From positions 62,001 to 126,000 of the forward strand of contig JAKVBT010000010.1 of NCBI GenBank assembly GCA_022446905.1: DNA of 64,000 nucleotides, given 5' to 3'. The position numbers were made by a program, and so were the translations under genes. Of the stretch, positions 1-7,970 are shown in pieces. Positions within the stretch are counted from its first letter, which is position 1; each line of letters opens with the position of its first letter. The notes beneath the pieces were generated by a model. It did not search any database. It was given only the letters and a program-made list of their open reading frames with translations, and was not told the DNA's origin. The DNA is from Phycisphaerales bacterium. GTDB lineage: Bacteria > Planctomycetota > Phycisphaerae > Phycisphaerales > SM1A02.

Positions 1-1
1 C

Positions 2-1168
2 CTTGGCATCCTCCTGATGAACATTAGGACCTTCGCACTTCCGAGTGACGCCTACTCTATGCCCAATATCGCAGGCGCAGAGTCGTCCTTCGACCTGATG
101 GTGTTCTTCACGGGGCATGTGCTCGCTGACATGAAGTTCATGGCCATCTTTTCCTTGTTGTTTGGTGCTGGGGTCGTGATCTTTACTTCGCGTCTCGAGT
201 CGAGAACTGGTCGGAGTGGAGGCATGCACTACCGCCGCATGGTGTGGTTGCTGCTGATTGGTCTGTGTCATGCATGGTTGCTCTGGTACGGGGACATATT
301 GGTGGCCTACGCGTTGTGTGGCATGATTGCCTTTCCCCTCCGGCATATGCGCGGCCGCTGGTTGTTTGTATTGGGATCGATCCTATTATTCATCGGAATG
401 ATTATTCCATGGGGCTTGCTTTCACTTGTAGAACTGGAAGGGCCGAAGGCAATGGCCGAAATGGCCAGTGAACTGGCAGTGACACCAGAATCCCTCGAGT
501 ATGAACGAGCGGCATGGACTGGATCCTGGGCAGACCAGTGGGAGTTGCGCTCCGCATTGGCGGGGATGATCGAGTCCATTGGCTTTTTGGTGTTTGTTAT
601 GTGGCGAACGATTGGACTCATGCTGCTGGGAATGGCCTGCATGCGTTGGAAACTGTTCTCACCTGAGTTCTCTCGCCGCATTTTGCTGGGCTTGCTGATT
701 GGTGGCTTGTTGATTGGCCCGTGGATGACCTGGCAAGGTGTGGTTGCGAATCGCGCCGTGGACTGGAGCCCTGTCGATGTGATGTTCCGCAATGCTGGCT
801 GGAATTACTGGGGAAGTCTGGCCACAGCAGCTGCGTGGGTGGGGCTGGTGCTGTGGTGGTGTCAGTCCGGGGTACTGGCTGTCTGTCGTCGCTGGTTGGC
901 AGCGGTTGGTCGGATGGCGCTGACCAATTATCTGGCTCAATCCATACTTTGTGCACTGCTCTTCTACGGCTATGGAGTCGGCCTCTATGGTCAATTCGGA
1001 TACGCCAGCCAATTGCTCTTTGTGCTTGGGATTTGGGTCATCCAATTGGCGTGGTCGCCATGGTGGCTCAGCCGCTTCCGATTCGGTCCGATGGAGTGGC
1101 TGTGGCGCTCACTGACTTACTGGAAACTCCAGCCGCTCAGGCGTGAACGAGTACACTCCGAGCCGTGA
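2..1168 (+). CDS. DUF418 family membrane protein (5' end cut by window)
   Basis: The reading frame is open to the left edge. The codons at 2-16, just before the first ATG at 17, encode LGILL, so with the next residues the protein reads LGILLMNI, the signature near the start of DUF418 (YeiB-like) proteins. The true start therefore lies outside the window and the ATG at 17 is internal. The visible part has several hydrophobic helices, the family segment FMAIFSLLFGAG (about residues 42-53 counted from the ATG), and a C-terminal DUF418 block with conserved GRMALTNYLAQS near residue 300, followed by more membrane helices and a basic tail. The family is thought to be an inner-membrane transporter or acyltransferase-like protein, but its function is not established. 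The stop overlaps the GTG start of the next gene (GTGA), suggesting translational coupling. Confidence 0.85.
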   Translation, partial: LGILLMNIRTFALPSDAYSMPNIAGAESSFDLMVFFTGHVLADMKFMAIFSLLFGAGVVIFTSRLESRTGRSGGMHYRRMVWLLLIGLCHAWLLWYGDILVAYALCGMIAFPLRHMRGRWLFVLGSILLFIGMIIPWGLLSLVELEGPKAMAEMASELAVTPESLEYERAAWTGSWADQWELRSALAGMIESIGFLVFVMWRTIGLMLLGMACMRWKLFSPEFSRRILLGLLIGGLLIGPWMTWQGVVANRAVDWSPVDVMFRNAGWNYWGSLATAAAWVGLVLWWCQSGVLAVCRRWLAAVGRMALTNYLAQSILCALLFYGYGVGLYGQFGYASQLLFVLGIWVIQLAWSPWWLSRFRFGPMEWLWRSLTYWKLQPLRRERVHSEP

Positions 1169-1917
1169 ATACGTCCGTCTCTCCATCCCTTGGAGTGCTT
1201 TGCACCGATTTCTACGTCAACCACCGCATGGCGTTGACGCTTGATGTGCCGCGCCGCCGCGAAGCAGTGCTTGACCTCTTCGATCGCATCCGTAAGCAGA
1301 TGCCTGAGTTGGATCGATTCCGGCGCTACGAAGAAGAACTGGCACTTGAATCACCTGAGATCGATGGGCGCTATGCCTGGGTCGCCTTGCAACGCACCAG
1401 TGTGCGTAGTGGTTGGGTCAATCCAGATGATCTGACTGCTCCCTACGAATTGCATCGACTGTTACTTGAAACTGCGCCTTGGTTCCTCTCAATCACGCCG
1501 CTCGATGTTGAAGCAATTGAATTGGTCTTTGGCTTTGATTTGGAAGCAGCAGGGAATCGACACGAGATCATCTATGATGCTCTGCTTCAGGGATGTCCGC
1601 TTGCGGAGGTCATCAGTCAGGATCGTGAACATCTTGCCGATGTACAGCCCTTCCTTGCACTATCGCTGGATGAGCGTGATCGCACCCAGGCCTGTGTGGA
1701 AATCAAGGCACGTGGACAGGTTCGTGACGGACGTCGAAGCGATCGCCCAGAACCGCTGAGTGTCTACCTGACGCTTCGTCGAAATGGTCCATTTCGTGAT
1801 CTCAAAGAAATGCCCGATGTCTTCGGAGTGCTGGCTGGCCATGCCGAACGCATGGTGGAAGACAGAGTTATCCCGAGCATTTTGATGCCGTTGCATGCTC
1901 GCATCGTGCGTGGTTGA
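1165..1917 (+). CDS. Conserved-looking protein of unknown function, 250 aa
   Basis: I do not recognise the family. It starts at GTG 1165, sharing four bases with the stop of the DUF418 gene, so the two are probably one operon. The protein is soluble, acidic and Arg/Glu-rich, has no signal peptide or membrane segment, and looks well folded: hydrophobic positions alternate regularly and long low-complexity runs are absent. It begins with a strand-like stretch (GVLCTDFYVNHRMALTLDVPR) and has a central MTPLDVEAIELVFGFDLE-like block that reads ITPLDVEAIELVFGFDLE at about residues 110-127. Codon use matches the neighbours. It ends nine bases before the stop of the convergent gene on the other strand, leaving almost no space for a terminator. 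Confidence 0.8.
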   Translation: MNTSVSPSLGVLCTDFYVNHRMALTLDVPRRREAVLDLFDRIRKQMPELDRFRRYEEELALESPEIDGRYAWVALQRTSVRSGWVNPDDLTAPYELHRLLLETAPWFLSITPLDVEAIELVFGFDLEAAGNRHEIIYDALLQGCPLAEVISQDREHLADVQPFLALSLDERDRTQACVEIKARGQVRDGRRSDRPEPLSVYLTLRRNGPFRDLKEMPDVFGVLAGHAERMVEDRVIPSILMPLHARIVRG

Positions 1918-1926
1918 TGGCCAAAC

Positions 1927-2859
1927 TCATCTGCCGATCATGTTGTGTACTTGCTGTGGATCTTCGACCTGACGTGTCAGACAGCTGAGCCGGGTTGTTT
2001 CCATTGCAACTGCTGCAGCCAGTGTCGTGCGTGGGATTGCACGCCCTTGGGCAAGGCGTTGAAGATGCCAGGCCGCTAGCGCTCCAGCGGTTGTCCCTTC
2101 CTCTTGGGGGGGAGCTTCTTTGGCATCGCCAGCAGGATCGGTCCAAGACACGCCGCTGTCAGTGACGATGATTCGCCCGCCCTCACCAAGCAAGACTGCT
2201 CGACGAATCCATGACCCGCCTCCGTCACTGACGTTGATGGATGCAGCCTGATCTGTGCCGAAGCGCATCGCCGCCGCAATGTGGCCACTGAGTTCAGCGG
2301 CGGGATCTGCAGAGACCGGATGAGGGCCAGCATGGGATGCCCAGACCTCGTCTGGTTCGCCAATCAAGTGCGTCACCATGTCGACGGCATCCAGTAGCAG
2401 TGCATTGACCGAGGTCTGATAGTCGCCTGCGGTGGCAGAAACATGAATGCACTGAATCGATCCGAAATCTTCCAAGGCCGATTCCACGGTGGGCCATGTC
2501 CGTCCAGCACGCAGCAGCGGAATGAACTGCGCTGGCATGCCACCATCGGGCTCTTGAATTAACTCAGCCAAGGCCCCAGGTGGTGGGGCAGATGTTGCCA
2601 CGGGTTTCTGCACCGTGCGCAGAATGCTTCGTGTATCTGCATCAAGCGCACGCGGTGCGGCGATCCAAACAACATCGCATTCAGCGGTCAGGACGGTGCG
2701 GAGGTCCGCTGAGACGGGTAGGCCGAGGGTGTCAGCGAGAAGCACAGCCCCATTTGGGTCGCCACATCCAATAGAAGCAGCCTCTAGCCCATTGGAGGAC
2801 AGTGTTCTTTGCAAAAGGGGAGCCTGGTCGGCAGCAGCCCAGATGGACACTTTGGTCAT
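1927..2859 (-). CDS. Gfo/Idh/MocA-like oxidoreductase family protein
   Basis: The 310-residue protein has the layout of a Gfo/Idh/MocA NAD(P)-dependent dehydrogenase: an N-terminal Rossmann-type half with D/E-rich turns and the typical 'decision' segment CDVVWIAAPRALD near residue 65, KPVATSAP at the position of the family's EKP lysine (about residue 86), then a C-terminal alpha/beta half with DAVDMVTHLIGEPDEV and a final region of helices. The nucleotide-binding glycine loop at the very N-terminus (VSIWAAADQ) is poor, without a clear GxGxxG, so catalytic activity with NAD(P) is doubtful. It is a single gene facing away from rnpB, with a purine-poor start region. A role in sugar or inositol metabolism would only be a family-level guess. 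Confidence 0.6.
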   Translation of the reverse strand: MTKVSIWAAADQAPLLQRTLSSNGLEAASIGCGDPNGAVLLADTLGLPVSADLRTVLTAECDVVWIAAPRALDADTRSILRTVQKPVATSAPPPGALAELIQEPDGGMPAQFIPLLRAGRTWPTVESALEDFGSIQCIHVSATAGDYQTSVNALLLDAVDMVTHLIGEPDEVWASHAGPHPVSADPAAELSGHIAAAMRFGTDQAASINVSDGGGSWIRRAVLLGEGGRIIVTDSGVSWTDPAGDAKEAPPQEEGTTAGALAAWHLQRLAQGRAIPRTTLAAAVAMETTRLSCLTRQVEDPQQVHNMIGR

Positions 2860-2906
2860 GGGCGGAGCGTACGCGATGTCGTGTCAGCCGTCGAGGCTAC
2901 AATGCT

Positions 2907-3293
<387 letters not shown>

Positions 3294-3296
3294 CGA

Positions 3297-3327
3297 ACGG
3301 CGGGGCGGGCGAAAGCCCGCCTCGCCG
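3297..3327 (+). terminator. Strong GC hairpin after rnpB
   Basis: Bases 3298-3310 pair with 3315-3327 around a GAAA tetraloop, giving about 13 base pairs with one G-U. It starts within five bases of the end of RNase P RNA and lies before the convergent peptidase gene. There is no U-tract after it (gcttgtggcg), so it may be a processing or stabilising 3' hairpin, or a terminator working without a classic U-run. Confidence 0.6.
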
Positions 3328-3346
3328 GCTTGTGGCGTTATGAGTT

Positions 3347-5275
3347 CTACTCGCCGCGTCCCCGAAGTGTCACCGGGAGCTCCATGGTCTCCTCATCGCG
3401 AATGATCGTGAGCACCACTTCGTCGCCAGGGTCATGGGCACGAAGCCGATCCATGAGGTCGCGACCACCCTCGAGAGTCGTGTCATCCCACGAAATAATG
3501 AGATCACCCTCGAGCAAGCCTGCAGCATGTGCGCTGGTTCCATCAATCACAGCGTCGACTAGAACGCCAGACCGTGTGGAAGCCGAGTAGGAAGGCATGA
3601 TTCCCAGTCGCACCCTGGCTCCTGTTCGACGTGCTTGCGTACCAGTTGTGGTATCGACCCATGTCAGACGATCTGGATCGTGCATGACTTCATCCAAGAT
3701 GGCTTCGGATAAATCGATGATGTCAAGCGTGCCTTCTGGATTGACTCGCCACGCTAGATCTTCAGGGGTGTGATAGTCGTCATGGATACCGGTGAAGAAG
3801 AACAGTACTGGAACGCCTTCACGGAAAAAGTTGCTGTGATCTGACGGGCCCAGCCCACTTGGTGTTGCTGAAACCTTCAGGCCCGAGGGCTCTACCAGTC
3901 GGGGAAGCATTTCGTCAAACTCTTCGGCAGTACCAGTTCCATTGAGGGCCACTTGGCTTCCTCGCACACGTCCCATCATGTCGAAGTTAAACATGAAGTT
4001 GACATCATCCAGATCCATGGTTGGGTTGGTCACAAAATATTGTGAACCATGCAGCCCTGCTTCTTCGCCGCCGAAGCCAATGAACATTGCAGATCGCCGA
4101 GGCTGGGTGCCCAGTCCTGATGTGCGGGACAATCGATCAGCAAGCACCAGCATGGTTGCGATACCTGAGGCATTGTCATCAGCGCCAGGATGAATGCGAT
4201 TGTCATTGGGTGTTCGAGAACCGGTGTATCCCTTCCCGAGATGGTCATAGTGGCCGCCGATGATGACCCATTCGTCGGCGAGGTCGCCTTGGCCAGGAAT
4301 GACGCCGCCGACATTGTGGGTGCGGTAGACCCGATCAGTTACTTCGGTCGAGACTGTGATTGGACGATCATCACGGCCGAACACAACCCCTGACTCCCCT
4401 TGGTTAGCCGACGCTTGCATTGATTCCAGTGATGTATCACCATGGGTACTGGTGAGTATGTCTTCTGCTGCTTCAGAACTGATATGCAGAATCGGAATCT
4501 CCAGCATGGGCCGGAAACCAGCGGAAGATTCTGGAGACTCCAGGCCACTGCGACCATCTTGAGCACCAATTGGATTCACCAATAAAATCGCGGCGGCGCC
4601 GCGATTGCTCACGGCGTCCATCTTTGTCCGCATCGTGCTGTGGGATGAGAAGCCACTGTTGGACCACTGGCTGCGCCCTTCCTCATTGAGGGGTTCGTAT
4701 CGAAGCAGGATGGCGATGTGTCCAGTGAGGTCGTCATCTTCTTGAAACGAGGAGTATCCGTTTGGCCCATCGTCAACGCCGTAACCGACGAACGCTACTG
4801 GGGCTGTCAGTGTGCCACTGCCACTGTTGGCTAGGACATCAAAGTCTTCGCCGCGACGCATCATCACATCATCAAGCGTCAAATCAGCACGCTGTACTTC
4901 GATGCCGTTACGAAGTGAGAAGGTGAATGGTTGAAGCCATGCATCGGGGGACTTTTGGTCGCCAAAAGCAGGCTGTAGGCCAGCGCGGTCCATGTACCAG
5001 ATCATGTATTCAGCAGCAAGTTCATCACCACGTGTGCCGGGTTGGCGTCCACCCAGCCACGGATTCGCCAGCGTCTGAATGTGCTGGTACCAGATGGCTG
5101 CATCGGGATGAAGACCATCAAAATATGCGCCGATGTTGAACTCATCCGGACCCCATTCGGGTTCGAAGTCGGTGACCCCACCTTCTGCGGGCACGATGAC
5201 ACCAGAAGGGGCATTCTCTTGGGCAAGCACAGAGACTGGCGTGGAGAGCAGAACACAGCACAACAGACAACGCAT
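3347..5275 (-). CDS. Secreted M28 family zinc aminopeptidase with PA and PDZ domains
   Basis: An exported metallopeptidase predicted to trim peptides in the periplasm or outside the cell. The ATG at 5275 is chosen because it has an AAGGAG ribosome site eight bases upstream and begins a signal peptide (cleavage near residue 19, after VLAQ). Longer frames upstream lack both. A protease-associated-like insertion covers roughly residues 150-330. The M28 core carries the two-zinc ligands: His342 (GGHYDHLG), Asp366 (GADDN), Glu404/Glu405 (GGEEAG), Asp432 (NFDMMG) and His502 (YHTPED). A PDZ domain follows at about residues 545-635 (VLVDAVIDGTSAHAAGLLEGD), as in many planctomycete M28 peptidases. It appears to stand alone; the next gene upstream, pgpA, ends 74 bases away. 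Confidence 0.9.
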   Translation of the reverse strand: MRCLLCCVLLSTPVSVLAQENAPSGVIVPAEGGVTDFEPEWGPDEFNIGAYFDGLHPDAAIWYQHIQTLANPWLGGRQPGTRGDELAAEYMIWYMDRAGLQPAFGDQKSPDAWLQPFTFSLRNGIEVQRADLTLDDVMMRRGEDFDVLANSGSGTLTAPVAFVGYGVDDGPNGYSSFQEDDDLTGHIAILLRYEPLNEEGRSQWSNSGFSSHSTMRTKMDAVSNRGAAAILLVNPIGAQDGRSGLESPESSAGFRPMLEIPILHISSEAAEDILTSTHGDTSLESMQASANQGESGVVFGRDDRPITVSTEVTDRVYRTHNVGGVIPGQGDLADEWVIIGGHYDHLGKGYTGSRTPNDNRIHPGADDNASGIATMLVLADRLSRTSGLGTQPRRSAMFIGFGGEEAGLHGSQYFVTNPTMDLDDVNFMFNFDMMGRVRGSQVALNGTGTAEEFDEMLPRLVEPSGLKVSATPSGLGPSDHSNFFREGVPVLFFFTGIHDDYHTPEDLAWRVNPEGTLDIIDLSEAILDEVMHDPDRLTWVDTTTGTQARRTGARVRLGIMPSYSASTRSGVLVDAVIDGTSAHAAGLLEGDLIISWDDTTLEGGRDLMDRLRAHDPGDEVVLTIIRDEETMELPVTLRGRGE

Positions 5276-5349
5276 AGGGGACTCCTTGAGACGCGAAACA
5301 CCGCGCGAATTCCCATGGTATGTGGCGCTGGTGTTACATGTCGTTTGGC

Positions 5350-5835
5350 CTAGAACCACCAGCTGGTAAAGAGTCCGGCTCCAAGGCCTGCGAAAAAGCC
5401 AGCAGCGAGATCATCCAGCAACACACCCCAACCCCTGGGCACTTGTTGAAGTGTCCCGATTGGGGGCGGTTTGGCTATATCAAGTAGCCGAAAGAGCACA
5501 AAGGCAATCACTGTGGTCCAGATCACGTTCGGCCAGGCACAGGCCTCGGGTGCTATTGCCAGAGCAATCAGCAGGCACAGGGACATGCCGGATACTTCGT
5601 CAATGACGACTGCCCCGGGATCGGTTTGACCAAAATGGACCGCATACCACGGGGCGAGCATGACACAGAGGATGCCCGCGAAAACGGTCAGGGCAGCAAG
5701 CATCAGGAGGGTTGGAGTCGGACCGGATGAAGCCATCGCCATGGTCAATGCCACTGGAGGCAGCGACCCCCACGTGCCAGGGGCTGGACGAAGCAGGCCC
5801 AAACCGCCTGCTGTCGACAGCAGCAGGCGGGTCAT
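5350..5835 (-). CDS. pgpA: Phosphatidylglycerophosphatase A
   Basis: Removes the phosphate of phosphatidylglycerophosphate to give phosphatidylglycerol, in the inner membrane. The 161-residue protein opens with GGLGLLRPAPGTWGSLPP, the typical PgpA N-terminal motif, has DEVSGM with the conserved acidic residue, and DDLAAGFFAG before the last helix, together with four hydrophobic segments. Start ATG 5835 is fixed by a four-base ATGA overlap with the stop of pgsA; the longer frame upstream is only the antisense-frame shadow of pgsA. Being coupled to pgsA, it catalyses the next step of the same pathway. Confidence 0.93.
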   Translation of the reverse strand: MTRLLLSTAGGLGLLRPAPGTWGSLPPVALTMAMASSGPTPTLLMLAALTVFAGILCVMLAPWYAVHFGQTDPGAVVIDEVSGMSLCLLIALAIAPEACAWPNVIWTTVIAFVLFRLLDIAKPPPIGTLQQVPRGWGVLLDDLAAGFFAGLGAGLFTSWWF

Positions 5836-6476
5836 ACGGGGTCCTTCTGACGCATCAGTTGTGGGATGGCCATGGCATATGGAATGCCAGAAAGGACGGT
5901 CACCAGCACCGTGATCCAGATCAAAGTCTGAATGGCCCAGGCGGACCATTCGTGCATGGCTGGGGGGGCGACGGCAATCAAACCCAGCACGATTGGAATA
6001 ACAGTAGCTTGCAACACCATCTTGGCCTTGCCAGTCCAGGATGCCCCAAAGGCGATTCCGGCTGACTCTGCCACGCCTCGTGCACTGGTCACAAAGAGTT
6101 CCCGCCCGAGCATGATCACCACCATCCAAGGCATCACCCCCGTGGCATTGGTGATCCAATGCCCTGATTGAGTCCATTCAGGAACTTCAAATCGTGCCCC
6201 AGACATCATCACGAAGGCGCCAATCACGAGCAGTTTGTCGCAAAAAGGATCCATGACCCGACCAAAAGCGGACACAACCTGCCAGCGTCGGGCGAGGTAT
6301 CCGTCCAGAAAGTCGGTGATGGCAGCAACGATGAAGAGGCCAGTTGCAATCCATAGCCAGAAAACGCCCTGATTGGGGCTGTGGTAGTTGCTCACAGCAA
6401 TGAAGAACATCACAGCCATGAGCCCACGAATCATGGTCAGCAGATTCGGGAGTTGAGCATGGCGGCCCGTGGTCAT
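5832..6476 (-). CDS. pgsA: CDP-diacylglycerol-glycerol-3-phosphate 3-phosphatidyltransferase
   Basis: Makes phosphatidylglycerophosphate from CDP-diacylglycerol and glycerol 3-phosphate, the committed step to phosphatidylglycerol and cardiolipin. The CDP-alcohol phosphatidyltransferase signature D-x2-DG-x2-AR-x8-G-x3-D-x3-D is complete (Asp55, Asp58-Gly59, Ala62-Arg63, Gly72, Asp76, Asp80), and about six hydrophobic helices fit the family. At 214 residues it is slightly longer than the usual 180-190. It is the first gene of the pgsA-pgpA pair and is divergent from nuoJ, with about 205 bases between the two starts. Confidence 0.93.
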   Translation of the reverse strand: MTTGRHAQLPNLLTMIRGLMAVMFFIAVSNYHSPNQGVFWLWIATGLFIVAAITDFLDGYLARRWQVVSAFGRVMDPFCDKLLVIGAFVMMSGARFEVPEWTQSGHWITNATGVMPWMVVIMLGRELFVTSARGVAESAGIAFGASWTGKAKMVLQATVIPIVLGLIAVAPPAMHEWSAWAIQTLIWITVLVTVLSGIPYAMAIPQLMRQKDPV

Positions 6477-6681
6477 AGGAGCGATCCTACCCGGAGGTGA
6501 GATCGGATCGGTCCAAACCGGATTGCAAGGAGTTGTGGCCCCTCCGGCGGGGGAGTCCAGAGGGCTTCAGGGGGCTTCAAGAAGGGCTTCTGCTTGCTCA
6601 AGTGATCACGGCAACCTATTCTCCGCATCTTTCAGAAGGGTCCTGTTTCCCTCTGCTTGCCCCCAGCCAACAAGGCCTCGG

Positions 6682-7644
6682 ATGCCCACCATCCTTCCCT
6701 ACATCGCCACAGCTGCCTCAGCTATTGGACTTCTGCTGGTATTGGCCAGCACTCAGCGGGTATTCCGACTGATTGGTTCAGCAGTCGGGTTGGCTGGACT
6801 GGCGTGGCTGCTGTGGTTGGCCTCATCCTTAGGCGATGGCATTGGGGATGTGGCTACTGAAGTCTTCTTCTTAGTTTTTGCAGCGCTTGCTGTGACCTCA
6901 GCGGTGCGTATGGTCAGTGGGGTCAAGCCGGTGTACTCGGCACTCTTTTTCGTGCTGGTCATCATGGCTGTATGCGGCATGCTGGTAGTCCTTGAGGCAT
7001 TCTTTATTGCCTTCTCACTTGTGATTGTCTATGCGGGGGCCATCCTGATCACTTACATGTTTGTGTTGATGCTGGCTCAGCAAGCTTCAGACACTGAACA
7101 TGAATCAGAGATTCCACAGTACGACCGCGCCCCACGCGATCCTGTATCCGGTGTGATCGTGGCCGCAATCTTTATGAGCATCATCGTCACGGCCGTCTTC
7201 CCAGCTATTTCACAAATGACGCCTGCCAGTGCAGCCGATCGAGCGCAATCACAGGCGGATCTTTTGGCACGGCTTCCCCGGCAATGGGCCTCGAGTGTTG
7301 ACGGAGCGCCAGAGGATGTGGTCTGGCCCAAGACAACGCAGGAGGCGATGGGTGCAATCAAGGTTGGTGTGGACGGTCTGGTCTTCCAAGGCGTAACCAG
7401 TAGCGGTCAGACTTTCAATGCGCCAATCGATCGCCTTCCCGGGAATACCCAGCATGTGGGCTGGTCATTGGTGGCATCATTCCCTGCCAGTTTGGAACTG
7501 GCCGGCGTGATTTTGCTTATGGCCATGTTTGGCGCTGTGGTACTTGCTCGTCGGCAGGTTGAACACGCGGATGAAGCTTTGGCAGCCTCTGTTGGTGATA
7601 CGCATGCAGGCTTTGAGGACGATAGTCCAGAGGCTGGGCTATGA
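6682..7644 (+). CDS. nuoJ: NADH-quinone oxidoreductase subunit J
   Basis: Membrane-arm subunit of respiratory complex I. ATG 6682 is preferred because the first transmembrane helix starts right after it; an in-frame extension to 6469 encodes unlikely Arg/Pro-rich sequence. Helices 1-4 are at about residues 4-22, 27-45, 50-72 and 77-110, with VIVYAGAILITYMFVLML as the strongly conserved NuoJ segment near residue 110. The protein is 320 residues, much longer than the usual 165-200: a soluble, polar stretch (about residues 165-270) separates a fifth hydrophobic segment from the final helix (ELAGVILLMAMFGAVVL). First gene of a nuoJKLMN operon; overlaps nuoK by four bases. Confidence 0.92.
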   Translation: MPTILPYIATAASAIGLLLVLASTQRVFRLIGSAVGLAGLAWLLWLASSLGDGIGDVATEVFFLVFAALAVTSAVRMVSGVKPVYSALFFVLVIMAVCGMLVVLEAFFIAFSLVIVYAGAILITYMFVLMLAQQASDTEHESEIPQYDRAPRDPVSGVIVAAIFMSIIVTAVFPAISQMTPASAADRAQSQADLLARLPRQWASSVDGAPEDVVWPKTTQEAMGAIKVGVDGLVFQGVTSSGQTFNAPIDRLPGNTQHVGWSLVASFPASLELAGVILLMAMFGAVVLARRQVEHADEALAASVGDTHAGFEDDSPEAGL

Positions 7645-7970
7645 CCATGGTGGCCACAGCTATGGCGGGAGGATCACTTGCGCAGTACCTCATTATCAGC
7701 GGGGTATTGATGTCGATCGGTCTGGCCGGATTTTTGACCCGTCGCAACCTCATTGTGATGTTCCTGTGTACAGAATTAATGTTCCAGGGCGTTGTCATTG
7801 CCATGGTGGCCTTCAGTCGATGGCACTGGGAGGTATCTGGGCAGGTCTTTGTCATCTTTATTTTGACCGTAGCGGCAGCTGAGGCTGCCTTGGCCTTGGC
7901 GCTAGTCGTGTTGTTGTACCGCCGCCGTGACACTCTAGATGCAGAAGCTTGGACGGAGTTGCGCGAATGA
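7641..7970 (+). CDS. nuoK: NADH-quinone oxidoreductase subunit K
   Basis: Small antiporter-like subunit that sits between NuoJ and NuoN in the complex I membrane arm. The 109 residues hold three transmembrane helices. The two membrane glutamates required for proton transfer are present: Glu45 in LCTELMFQ and Glu81 in AAAEAALAL, corresponding to E. coli NuoK Glu36 and Glu72. A nine-residue N-terminal extension accounts for the shift. Start and stop both overlap their neighbours by the ATGA type, indicating strict translational coupling. Confidence 0.95.
   Translation: MTMVATAMAGGSLAQYLIISGVLMSIGLAGFLTRRNLIVMFLCTELMFQGVVIAMVAFSRWHWEVSGQVFVIFILTVAAAEAALALALVVLLYRRRDTLDAEAWTELRE

Noticed and set aside
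5836-6177. Long in-frame N-terminal extension of pgpA
   Set aside because: It is a shifted-frame reading of pgsA. PgpA starts at its conserved N-terminus with an ATGA overlap.
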